From positions 1-12,174 of the forward strand of contig CALGIB010000675.1 of the NCBI GenBank assembly GCA_937915955.1: 12,174 nucleotides of DNA. Reading direction: 5' to 3'. The notes below the pieces were generated by a model. The model ran no database searches. It was not told the origin of the DNA and saw only the letters and a program-made list of their open reading frames with translations. Shown here piece by piece: positions 1 through 7,578 of this stretch (positions are counted from its first letter, which is position 1; the number at the start of each line of letters is the position of its first letter). Position numbers and translations under genes: made by a program. The stretch is from an uncultured Pseudomonadota bacterium. GTDB taxonomy: Bacteria > Myxococcota_A > UBA796 > CAJQPC01.

Positions 1-585
1 CTCGTCGACGCCCTGCAGCGCCACCCCGGTGCGGACGCGCGCGCCCGCCTCGACCGCCTGGGTCGCCAAGGCCTCGACCGCCGTCACGGGGTCGAACAGC
101 CCGTCCTCGGGGACGAAGCGCGCCGGACCCAGCCCCGCGCAGCCCAGGGCCGCGACGTCCTCGACGGACCAGAGCTCGGACGGAAGCCCCAGCTGCTCAG
201 AGGCGCGGACGGCCTGCTCGATCTCGCGGGCCTCGTCGCGCACGCCGACGCGCAGCCCGCCCTCGCTCACCGGGGCCCGCTCGCGCAGGAGCGCCACCGA
301 GCGACGGGACAGCGCCACGTAGTCCCGAGCCCGGGCCAGGCCCAGGGCGCCGATCAGCCGATGGGGGTGCTCGGCCGTGCCCACCTGCAGCAGCCCTCCG
401 CTGCAGCCCGTGGCCCCCGAGGCGAGCCTGTCCCCGGCCTCGACCAGCAGCACGTCGACGCCCGCCTCGGCCAGGAACAGCGCCACCCCGACGCCCGCCA
501 GCCCCCCCCCGGCCACCAGCACCTCGCAGCGCTCGGGCAGCGGCTCGACGAAGGCGCGATGAGGATGGGGCCAGGGTCCGGTCAT
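1..585 (-). CDS. FAD-dependent oxidoreductase, DAO family (N-terminal part, cut by window edge)
   Basis: The gene reads leftward from an ATG at 585-583 and runs off the window after 195 codons, so the C-terminal half is missing. Residues 22-49 form a classical Rossmann beta-alpha-beta: a hydrophobic strand, the glycine motif G26-G-G28-x-x-G31, and a second strand ending in an acidic residue (E49) expected to bind the ribose of FAD. A segment GATGCSGGLLQVGT follows at the position where DAO-family (glycine/D-amino acid oxidase-like) enzymes carry their GASGxNGG-type FAD loop. The predicted role is a cytoplasmic flavin-dependent oxidation of an amine or similar substrate; the substrate cannot be deduced without the C-terminus. 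AGGA at 596-593 lies 7 bases before the ATG and supports this start. The gene is divergent from the macroglobulin gene with 41 bases between start codons. All three glycine codons of the FAD motif are GGG, giving a run of nine G on the coding strand. The fold assignment is fairly sure; the exact enzyme is not. Confidence 0.85.
   Translation of the reverse strand, partial: MTGPWPHPHRAFVEPLPERCEVLVAGGGLAGVGVALFLAEAGVDVLLVEAGDRLASGATGCSGGLLQVGTAEHPHRLIGALGLARARDYVALSRRSVALLRERAPVSEGGLRVGVRDEAREIEQAVRASEQLGLPSELWSVEDVAALGCAGLGPARFVPEDGLFDPVTAVEALATQAVEAGARVRTGVALQGVDE
502..510. repeat. Nine-base C/G homopolymer inside a coding sequence
   Basis: The + strand reads nine C in a row, so the coding (-) strand has G9. 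It encodes G26-G27-G28 of the FAD-binding motif of the oxidoreductase. A one-base slip would shift the frame at codon 26-28 and destroy the protein. Glycine elsewhere in this window is mostly GGC, so three consecutive GGG codons are not typical here. This may be chance in a GC-rich genome, a contingency locus, or a sequencing miscount. Confidence 0.6.
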
Positions 586-626
586 TCCCTCGTCCTATCC
601 GGAGTACCCTCGCGGGGGAGGCCTCT

Positions 627-3600
627 GTGCTGCTGCTCATCGCGATGTCGTGCTCCGGGGACGGCGCCCTCGAGACGAAGACCGAAGCCACCCTCGAGGC
701 GTCGGGCGGCACCCGCCTGAAGGTGGTCGCCGAGGGTCCCGTGGGGGAGATCGGCCCGATCGGCCCCGGCGAGCTGGCCCCGCCGTCCATGGACTTCGGG
801 GACGGCCTGAAGGTCCTGATGGTCGGCCCCACCGGCGAGCAGCACCGACCGCGCCAGGCCGTGGTCGTCTTCGAGCGGCCCATGATCCCGCTGGGCGAGC
901 TGGGCGCGGCCAAGGTCCCCCTGTCCTGCGACAGCCCCGGCGAGGCGCGCTGGGCGGGCACGACCACCGCGGTCTTCCTGCCCAACGGCGGGCACTTCCC
1001 TCGCTCCACCCAGGTCAACTGCACCGTCGACAAGGGCGTCGCGGCCACGGACGGCACCGCCCTGAGCGTGGATCTGGCCTTCAGCTTCGCCACGGCCAGC
1101 CCGGCGCTGTCCTGGTCCAGCCCCAGCAACGACAGCGAGCAGGCCGACCCCGACCGGCCCCTCCTGCTGGTCTTCGATCAGCCCGTGGACCCCCGCGACG
1201 TGCAGCAGCTCGTGACGCTCAGCGGCGAGGGCGGCAAGCCCCTGCGGGTCAAGGCCGAGCGCCCAGACCCGGCGAAGTTTGAGAGCGAGCGCCTGCCCAG
1301 GAAGCTCGAGCGGGCCGTGGCCTTGAGCGCGCCGATGGAGCGTGACACCGCCTACTCCCTGGTCATCGAGCCGGGCCTCTCGGGCCTGGAGGGCGCCCGT
1401 GGCGGCGACGAGCCCATGGAGTTCGGCTTCCGGACCTACCCGCCCGCCGACGTCCTGGACTTCGGCCCGACGGGCACCTCGGTCGACCCCTACACCACCC
1501 TCCGCCTGCAGCTCGCCACGGTCACCGAGGCCGAGGAGATCGCCAGCCGCATGACGATCACGCCCGAGCCCCCGGACGGCTGGGATCCCGCGCGGGCCTA
1601 CTCCTGGCGCGACTGGACCTACAGCCTGCGCCTGGCGCCGATGACCACCTACAAGGTGCAGCTCGACAAGGGGGCCGAGGACACCCACGGCCAGGCCTAC
1701 GCGACCCCGCTGGAGTTCAGCTTCACCACCGGGCACCTGCGGCCCATGGTCGACGCCGCGTCAGGCGCCCGGATCTACCCCGCGAACAACGCGACCGAGC
1801 TGCCCACCCGGACCCGCAACGTGCGCAGCCTGCACGTCGGCGTGGAGTCCCTGAAGCCCGCCGAGGCCATGCGGATGATGGGCGACTACTCGACCTTCAG
1901 CCGCAGCCAGCGGCGCCTGAGCGGGCACAGCACGCTCTTCGAGGGCCGTGACCTCGACGACCGCGTGCACGTCGACACCATCGACCTCGCCGAGCACCTG
2001 GGCGAGACCGGCCACGGCTTCGTGCTGGTCGAGACCTGGAGCCCCGACTGGGCCAACTACCAGAACGAGCCCTACTACAACAAGGCCCTGCTGCAGGTCA
2101 CCGACCTGGGCACCACGCTGAAGGTGCACCCCGGCGGCGTCGAGGTCTGGGTCACCAGCCTGAGCCAGGCCGAGCCCGTCGAGGCGGCCTCGGTCACCCT
2201 GTACCGCGGCGGCAAGAAGATCTGGAGCGGCCTGACCGACGCGGACGGGTTGGCCAACAGCAACGACGTCATCCAGCCCGGCTGGCGCTACTGGGACGAG
2301 GACATCATCGCGCTGGTCGAGCACCAGGGCGACGCCTCGCTGACCAGCAGCGAGGACCCCCACCGGCTGGACGTCTGGGACTTCGACGTCAGCACCTCGG
2401 GGCCCGACGACGAGCTCGATCTGCGAGGTCACTTCTTCGCGGACCGCGGGGTCTACAAGCCCGGCGACGAGGTGCACGTCGCCGGCAGCGTGCGCGTGGC
2501 CCACGCCACCGGGCTGGACATCGCCGAGGGCCCCGTCGAGTGGTGGTGCGAGGACGCCCGGGGGGCCGAGCTGGCCGAGGGCAAGGGCCGCCTGGACGGG
2601 GGCCGCCTGAGCTTCGATCTGCAGCTCCCCGAGGAGATGGCCAGCGGCGCCGCCGACTGCACCATCGAGCTCGAGGCCGCAGGCGTCCAGGACAAGGGCT
2701 CCTGGTACGTGCAGGTGCCCGTGTTCGCCTACCGGGCCCCGACCTTCCGGGTCGAGGTCGCGGGGCCCGAGCACGCGCTGGTCGGCGAGGAGTTCACCGT
2801 CACGGGCCAGGGCAGCTACCTGTTCGGCGCCGCGATGGGCGGAGCCTCGGCCCACTGGAGCGCCCGCACCCTGGAGATCCAGCCCTCGATCCCGGGCTTC
2901 GAGGAGTTCACGGTCGGCGGCGACGAGAGCCAGGCCTGGTGGGACCGCGAGTACACCCCCGCCGAGCTGCTGGCCGAGGGCCAGACCCAGCTCGAGCCGG
3001 ACGGATCCCTGCCGATCACGCTGACCGTGCCCCAGACCGACCAGCCCGTCACCCGCACGGTCGAGGTCGAGGTGCAGGTCACCGACGAGGCCCGCCGCGC
3101 GCTGTCCAACCGCAGCCACGTGACCGTCCACCCCAGCGCGGTCTACCTGGGCCTGCGCGGCGTGACCGGCCTGGGCAAGGCCGGCGAGGGCGCCACCATG
3201 GAGCTGGTCGCCTTGTCCCCCGAGGGGCAGCTCCTGCGCAACACGCCGGTGGAGTTCACGGTCCAGCGCCGCAGCTGGGACACGATCCGCCAGAAGGGCA
3301 TGGACGGCCGCTGGGAGTGGGTCAGCACGGCCAACGACGAGCAGGTCCACAGCCAGACCGTCACCACCGAGGCGCAGCCCAAGCGGGTCGGCTTCACCCC
3401 CGATCAGGGCGGCTACTACGTCTTCCAGGCCAAGGCCCAGGACAGCGAGGGCCGCGCCACCCGGACGGAGCTGGGCTTGTACGTGGCCGGCCCAGGGGCC
3501 ACCTGGGCCCGCGGCGACGACAACCAGGTCGAGCTGGTCGCGGACAAGCGCAGCTACGCCCCCGGCGAGACTGCCCGCGTGCTGATCAAGGCGCCCAAGG

Positions 3601-6266
3601 CCGGCATGAAGGCCCTGGTGACAGTGGAGCGCGAGCGGCTGCTCTACCGCGAGGTCGTCACGCTGGAGAGCGAGGCCGAGACCATCGAGATCCCGCTCTC
3701 CGACGAGCACGCGCCCAACGTCTACGTCAGCGTGCTGTTGACCGAGGGCGCTCCCCCGGCGGACAGCCCCGAGGCGGGCATGCCCAGCTGGTACCTGGGC
3801 TACGTCGAGCTGGACGTCAGCCCCGAGGGACGCCGCGTCGAGGTCGACATCGACCCGGGCCGGGACATCTTCCAGCCCGGCGAGCGGGTCACGCTGAACC
3901 TGAAGGCCACCCGGGGCGACGAGCCCGCCGCCGGCGCCCGCGCCGTCGTCTACGCCGTGGACCACGGCGTGCTCAGCCTGACCGCCTACACCACCCCCGA
4001 GCCCTTCGGCCGCTTCTGGGCGCGACGGACCCTGAACGTGCGGACCGCGGACGCCCGCACCCGCGTCGTGGATCGCGGCAGCCTGCTGGCCAAGGGGGCC
4101 CCTCCCGGCGGCGGCGGCGGCGACTCTGGCCCCGCCATGCGCACCCGCTTCGAGACCACGCCGCTGTGGGAGCCCGACGTCGTCTTCGACGAGCAGGGCC
4201 AGGCCACGCTGGACTTCGAGCTGCCCGACAACCTGACGACCTTCCGTATCATGGTCGTCATCGAGGACGGCGAGGAGGCCTTCGGCTCGGCCGAGCGCGA
4301 GATCCAGGTCAGCCGCCCGCTGATCGCCAACCCCGCCCTGCCCCGGGTCTTCCGGGTCGGGGACCAGGCCACCGCGGGCGTGGTCGTGCACAACAACCGC
4401 GACGAGGCGCGCCAGGTCGCCGTGACCGCGGACGCCTTCGGCATCGAGCTGGCGGGCTCGCCCGTCACCGTGACCGTGCCCGCCCACGGCGCCCTCGAGG
4501 TGCCCTTCGCCCTGAGCGAGCCCGTCGTCGGCGTGGCCACCTTCCACTTCGACGTCGAGGCCGGCGGAGACCGCGATCGCGTCGAGGCCAAGGTGCCCGT
4601 CCTGCGACCCGTGCCGGTGGAGACCGTCGCGACCGCGGGCAGCGGGACCGAGACCATGAGCGAGACCTTGGCCCTGGTGCCCGACGCCCCGCAGGGCGTC
4701 GGCGGCCTGACGATCAGCCTCTCGCCCAGCGTCCTGGTCGGCACCGAGTCCAGCCTGGACTACCTGATCGACTACCCGCACGGCTGCCTGGAGCAGACCA
4801 GCTCAAGGCTGCTGGCCGCCATCCTCGCCAAGGAGCTCGGCTTCGAGCGGGACGAGGCCCTGGCCGACCTGGACAGCATCGTCGGCGCGGGCCTGGCGAG
4901 GGTAGAGCTCTTCGAGCTGGCCAGCGGCGGCTACAGCTACTGGCCGGGCCAGCGCGAGCCCAGCGTGCTCGCCACCGCGCACCTGGCCGAGGTCCTGCAC
5001 GAGGCCCAGCGCGCCGGCCTCGGCGAAGGCCCCCGCCCCGAGACCATCACCTTCCTGCGCGGCTTCCTGGACGGCCGCTGGACCCCGACGTGGTGGAGCG
5101 AGGGCACCATCTGGTCCGCCCGCGCCCGGGTCGCCCTGACCCTGGCCCGCGTCGGCGAGGGCGACGCCGGCTGGAACAGCCGCCTGTACGAGGAGCGCGA
5201 GCGCCTGAGCCTGACCGGCCGCGCCGAGCTGCTCGAGGCCATCGCGCTGACCACCGGGGTGGACAGCCGCACCGCCGCCTTGCGCGGGGAGCTCGAGAGC
5301 AACCTGTACGTCGAGGCCACCCGGGCCATCGTGCAGGACCCCGAGGCCAGCCGCTGGTCCGCGCTGATGGACGGGGACATGGGCCCCACCGCCGCAGCTG
5401 TGCGCGCGCTCGTGGCCGCCTACCCGCAGCAGACGCTCCTGCCCCGCCTCGCCGAGGGTCTCGTGGCCAGCCGCGAGCGGGGTCACTGGGGCAACACCTA
5501 CACCACGTTGAAGTCCTTCCAGGCACTGGCCCGCTACGTCGAGGTCTACGAGAAGGACCAGGCCGCCGGGGCCATCGTCAAGCAGGGGGGCCGCAAGATC
5601 CTCGAGGCCAGCTTCGCCCGTGAGCGCAGCGCCGAGCTCTTCGTGCCGATGGACGACATCGAGAGCGCCGAGCTCAGCCTGGAGCCCAAGGGAGGCCGGC
5701 TGTACTACGAGCTGCGCCTGGCCTACGGCAAGGACGTGCTGCCCGCCCGGGACGCCGGCTTCACGGTCTCGCGGACCCTGACCCTCCTGGAGGGCGAGGG
5801 CACCCAGAGCCAAGTGACGCCGGGCTCGCTGGTGCAGGTCGACCTGCGCATCAGCACCCCCATCGACCGCACCTACGTGGCCATCGTCGATCCCCTCCCG
5901 GCCGGCCTGGAGGCTGTCAACACCTTCTTCGCGACCTCGGCCTCGAGCCTGGGAGACGAGGGCGGAGACAGCGGCGGCTACGGCGGCTACTACGGCGGCT
6001 TCGAGGACACGGCGGCCGACGACGGGCGCACCTGGTCCGACTGGGTCTTCAACCACCGCGAGATCCTGGACGACCGCGTCCAGCTCTACGCGGACTGGAT
6101 GCCCGCAGGCGTGCACACCTACAGCTACGTCGCGCGCGCCACGACGCCGGGCACCTACAGCCACCCCGCCGCCACGGCCGAGGAGATGTACCGGCCCGAG
6201 AACTTCGGGCGCACCGAGCAGGGGCGCTTCGTGGTCGGGCCCAGCCAGGTGGCTGCGGCCGAGTAG
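627..6266 (+). CDS. Bacterial alpha-2-macroglobulin family lipoprotein with CLEQ thioester
   Basis: This is a periplasmic or surface protease-trapping macroglobulin of 1879 residues, longer than the roughly 1650 of E. coli YfhM. The MG2-like A2M_N signature DRGVYKPGDEV sits at about 606-616. A Gly5 linker (1161-1165) follows a TTPEPFGRFWARR segment where the bait region is expected. The A2M-domain signature LPDNLTTFRI is at 1199-1208 and the thioester motif G-C1387-L-E-Q1390 is intact. Helices of the thioester domain follow. The C-terminal MG10-type domain has DPLPAGLEAVN and ends with the typical MYRPENFGR segment (from M1854). The N-terminal 370 residues look like additional Ig-like beta domains. 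A Gly/Tyr-rich loop interrupts the last domain near 1776-1797. The start is GTG at 627, with GGGGGAGG (614-621) 5 bases upstream. The resulting signal MLLLIAMSC is very short and has no basic residue; no ATG/GTG/TTG start lies in frame just upstream. Family members tether to the membrane by the lipidated Cys and trap proteases after bait cleavage. Many are paired with PBP1C (pbpC), which is absent next to this gene. The family call is very secure; lipidation is likely but not certain. Confidence 0.95.
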   Translation: MLLLIAMSCSGDGALETKTEATLEASGGTRLKVVAEGPVGEIGPIGPGELAPPSMDFGDGLKVLMVGPTGEQHRPRQAVVVFERPMIPLGELGAAKVPLSCDSPGEARWAGTTTAVFLPNGGHFPRSTQVNCTVDKGVAATDGTALSVDLAFSFATASPALSWSSPSNDSEQADPDRPLLLVFDQPVDPRDVQQLVTLSGEGGKPLRVKAERPDPAKFESERLPRKLERAVALSAPMERDTAYSLVIEPGLSGLEGARGGDEPMEFGFRTYPPADVLDFGPTGTSVDPYTTLRLQLATVTEAEEIASRMTITPEPPDGWDPARAYSWRDWTYSLRLAPMTTYKVQLDKGAEDTHGQAYATPLEFSFTTGHLRPMVDAASGARIYPANNATELPTRTRNVRSLHVGVESLKPAEAMRMMGDYSTFSRSQRRLSGHSTLFEGRDLDDRVHVDTIDLAEHLGETGHGFVLVETWSPDWANYQNEPYYNKALLQVTDLGTTLKVHPGGVEVWVTSLSQAEPVEAASVTLYRGGKKIWSGLTDADGLANSNDVIQPGWRYWDEDIIALVEHQGDASLTSSEDPHRLDVWDFDVSTSGPDDELDLRGHFFADRGVYKPGDEVHVAGSVRVAHATGLDIAEGPVEWWCEDARGAELAEGKGRLDGGRLSFDLQLPEEMASGAADCTIELEAAGVQDKGSWYVQVPVFAYRAPTFRVEVAGPEHALVGEEFTVTGQGSYLFGAAMGGASAHWSARTLEIQPSIPGFEEFTVGGDESQAWWDREYTPAELLAEGQTQLEPDGSLPITLTVPQTDQPVTRTVEVEVQVTDEARRALSNRSHVTVHPSAVYLGLRGVTGLGKAGEGATMELVALSPEGQLLRNTPVEFTVQRRSWDTIRQKGMDGRWEWVSTANDEQVHSQTVTTEAQPKRVGFTPDQGGYYVFQAKAQDSEGRATRTELGLYVAGPGATWARGDDNQVELVADKRSYAPGETARVLIKAPKAGMKALVTVERERLLYREVVTLESEAETIEIPLSDEHAPNVYVSVLLTEGAPPADSPEAGMPSWYLGYVELDVSPEGRRVEVDIDPGRDIFQPGERVTLNLKATRGDEPAAGARAVVYAVDHGVLSLTAYTTPEPFGRFWARRTLNVRTADARTRVVDRGSLLAKGAPPGGGGGDSGPAMRTRFETTPLWEPDVVFDEQGQATLDFELPDNLTTFRIMVVIEDGEEAFGSAEREIQVSRPLIANPALPRVFRVGDQATAGVVVHNNRDEARQVAVTADAFGIELAGSPVTVTVPAHGALEVPFALSEPVVGVATFHFDVEAGGDRDRVEAKVPVLRPVPVETVATAGSGTETMSETLALVPDAPQGVGGLTISLSPSVLVGTESSLDYLIDYPHGCLEQTSSRLLAAILAKELGFERDEALADLDSIVGAGLARVELFELASGGYSYWPGQREPSVLATAHLAEVLHEAQRAGLGEGPRPETITFLRGFLDGRWTPTWWSEGTIWSARARVALTLARVGEGDAGWNSRLYEERERLSLTGRAELLEAIALTTGVDSRTAALRGELESNLYVEATRAIVQDPEASRWSALMDGDMGPTAAAVRALVAAYPQQTLLPRLAEGLVASRERGHWGNTYTTLKSFQALARYVEVYEKDQAAGAIVKQGGRKILEASFARERSAELFVPMDDIESAELSLEPKGGRLYYELRLAYGKDVLPARDAGFTVSRTLTLLEGEGTQSQVTPGSLVQVDLRISTPIDRTYVAIVDPLPAGLEAVNTFFATSASSLGDEGGDSGGYGGYYGGFEDTAADDGRTWSDWVFNHREILDDRVQLYADWMPAGVHTYSYVARATTPGTYSHPAATAEEMYRPENFGRTEQGRFVVGPSQVAAAE

Positions 6267-6275
6267 CGCCAGGGC

Positions 6276-6674
6276 TCAGTTCACCGTCGGCACCGCCCAC
6301 GCCTTGAGCGCCGGGATCAGCACGGTGGTCCACGCGTGGATGAACTGCTGGTGGCTGCGCGCCGGGATCTTGTCCTGGGTGATCTGCAGCTGGCAGCCCA
6401 TGGCCGTGGCCAGGAAGCGCAGCTCCAGGCGGCTGTCCTCGTCGTGGGACTCGAAGTCGTCCGTGCGCCAGGTCTGGGCGATGACGTCGGGCCGCTTCAT
6501 GAAGACGATCTGGCCTCGGACCGAGCCACCCCAGAGGCTGAACAGGCCGCCGAGCCGGGGCTCGATGATGGCGGGGGCGCCGGTGATCAGGGACTGGTCC
6601 CGCTCGCTGAGCCAGGCGTCGAAGACGCGCTCGCGGGGGACGAAGAGCTCGGTGTGGGTCTGGAAGCTGTGCAT
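6276..6674 (-). CDS. AHSA1-like SRPBCC domain protein
   Basis: This 132-residue protein matches the Aha1 C-terminal-like / START (SRPBCC) fold in its conserved order. It opens with a first strand TELFVPRERVFDAWL, then the TGAPAIIEPRLGGLFSLWGG segment, G-Q-I-V-F-M and the IAQTWRTDDF strand, followed by SRLELRF, a QLQITQDKIP strand and a C-terminal helix with FIHAWTTVLIPALKAW. The domain builds a hydrophobic cavity and is found in bacterial proteins of mostly unknown ligand, so no substrate is proposed. It has no signal peptide and is probably cytoplasmic. The ATG at 6674-6672 is preceded on its strand by AGAGGG with a 7-base spacer. The gene converges on the macroglobulin gene with only 9 bases between stops and diverges from map with 44 bases between starts. 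Neither neighbour suggests a function. Family membership is fairly sure. Confidence 0.85.
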   Translation of the reverse strand: MHSFQTHTELFVPRERVFDAWLSERDQSLITGAPAIIEPRLGGLFSLWGGSVRGQIVFMKRPDVIAQTWRTDDFESHDEDSRLELRFLATAMGCQLQITQDKIPARSHQQFIHAWTTVLIPALKAWAVPTVN

Positions 6675-6681
6675 GGTGCAG

Positions 6682-6699
6682 CCCTCTTAGCTACAAGGG
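6682..6699. promoter_or_regulatory. Imperfect 18-base dyad between divergent SRPBCC and map genes
   Basis: The sequence CCCTCTTAGCTACAAGGG is symmetric about the centre of TAGCTA, with 7 of 9 base pairs matching. It lies in the 44-base gap between the two start codons and overlaps the most AT-rich bases there. A possible -10 for map (TACAAG, 6692-6697) lies within it. The element could be an operator or a shared symmetric promoter core. No known regulator site is recognised and chance is not excluded. Confidence 0.3.
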
Positions 6700-6718
6700 G
6701 CGCCGGAGACCCACCCCC

Positions 6719-7546
6719 GTGATCAAGATCCACTCTGGCGCCGAGATCGAAGGCATGCGTCGGGCCGGCAAGCTGGCCGCTGAGCTCCTCTGCATGATCG
6801 CCCCGCACGTGAAGCCGGGCGTGACCACGGACGAACTGGACCGCCTGATCGACGAGTGGACCGAGGCGCGCCACGCCCGCTCCGCACCCATGAACTACAA
6901 CGGCTTCCCCAGGAGCTGCTGCACCTCGCCCAACGAGGTGGTCTGCCACGGCATCCCCGGCCCCTACGTGCTCAAGGACGGGGACATCGTCAACATCGAC
7001 GTCACGCCGGTGCTGCCGCGCAAGGACGGCTGGCACGGCGACACCAGCGCGACCTTCTACGTCGGCGACCCCTCGCCTCAGGCCCAGCACGTGGTCGAGG
7101 TGGCGCGAGAGTGCCTGGAGCTGGGCCTGGCCGCGGCCGGCAAGCCCGGCGCCCGGGTCGGGGACATCGGCCACGCCATCCAGGTCTACGCCGAGGCCCA
7201 GGGCTGCTCGGTCGTGCGCGCCTACTGCGGCCACGGCATCGGAAAGACCTTCCACTCCGAGCCGTCTGTGCCCCACGTCGGCCGCCCGGGCACCGGCCCC
7301 AAGCTCAAGCGCGGCATGTGCTTCACGATCGAGCCCATGATCAACCTGGGCGACTGGCGCTGCCACGAGCTGGACGACGGCTGGACCGCCGTGACCAGCG
7401 ACGGCAGCCTCTCCGCGCAGTTCGAGCACACCATCGTGGTGGGAAAGCGCGGCGTCGAGGTGCTGACGGCGCGCGACCGCGTCCTGGTCAACAGCGAGGA
7501 CAAGCCCTGGGCCAAGCTGGGCCCGCTGGCCTGCTTCACCGACTGA
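6719..7546 (+). CDS. map: Methionine aminopeptidase, type I
   Basis: This cytosolic enzyme removes the N-terminal methionine from nascent proteins after deformylation. All five metal ligands of the pita-bread fold are in place: D94 (NIDVT), D108 (HGDTS), H172 (GHGIG), E205 (TIEPM) and E236 (QFEHT). The active-site histidine H77 lies in NEVVCHGIPG. Length is 275 residues, close to the family's usual 250-290. D94 and D108 are 14 residues apart where E. coli has 11, so the hairpin between them has a three-residue insertion (around LPR, 99-101). The C-terminus extends about 25 residues past the usual end. The GTG start at 6719 gives the expected MIKIHSGAEIEGMRRAGKLA start. The only Shine-Dalgarno-like sequence is GGAG at 6705-6708, 10 bases upstream. 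The gene is not beside rpsB, secY or adk, common neighbours of map in other bacteria, so this may be one of several paralogues. It converges on the next gene with 26 bases between stops. Confidence 0.96.
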   Translation: MIKIHSGAEIEGMRRAGKLAAELLCMIAPHVKPGVTTDELDRLIDEWTEARHARSAPMNYNGFPRSCCTSPNEVVCHGIPGPYVLKDGDIVNIDVTPVLPRKDGWHGDTSATFYVGDPSPQAQHVVEVARECLELGLAAAGKPGARVGDIGHAIQVYAEAQGCSVVRAYCGHGIGKTFHSEPSVPHVGRPGTGPKLKRGMCFTIEPMINLGDWRCHELDDGWTAVTSDGSLSAQFEHTIVVGKRGVEVLTARDRVLVNSEDKPWAKLGPLACFTD

Positions 7547-7578
7547 GGCTGGCAGGGGCTCCCCCCAAGGAATCAGCC
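7547..7578. terminator. Possible weak bidirectional hairpin between convergent map and membrane protein genes
   Basis: Directly after the map stop, GGCTG (7547-7551) can pair with CAGCC (7574-7578). An inner GGG/CCC pair lies around GCTC (7555-7564). There is no T tract on either side, so it is not a canonical intrinsic terminator, and the right arm overlaps the neighbouring stop codon. It is listed only because it is the sole structure in the 26-base gap. Confidence 0.18.

Noticed and set aside
606..626. Small CCTC/GAGG hairpin and GAGGCCTC palindrome around the macroglobulin ribosome site as a translational switch
   Set aside because: Four-base stems are expected by chance in such GC-rich sequence, with no supporting structure.
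197..1129. 310-codon minus frame spanning the divergent start region
   Set aside because: It overlaps both the FAD oxidoreductase and the macroglobulin in wrong frames and reads as Arg/Gly repeats.
4107..4121. GGC x5 as a microsatellite
   Set aside because: It is a short in-frame Gly5 linker; copy changes would be in frame, so it is not reported as a repeat feature on its own.
1761..4781. 1006-codon open frame antisense to the macroglobulin gene
   Set aside because: It is a GC-bias shadow: low-complexity Ala/Gly/Val/Leu/Gln sequence with no domain, opposite a gene with unmistakable family motifs.
2540..5623. 1027-codon open frame in another + frame of the macroglobulin gene
   Set aside because: The Arg/Gly/Pro/Ala-rich composition is typical of an out-of-frame reading of GC-rich DNA; no motif.
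4803..6164. 453-codon antisense frame at the 3' end of the macroglobulin gene
   Set aside because: Same shadow effect; no recognisable protein features.
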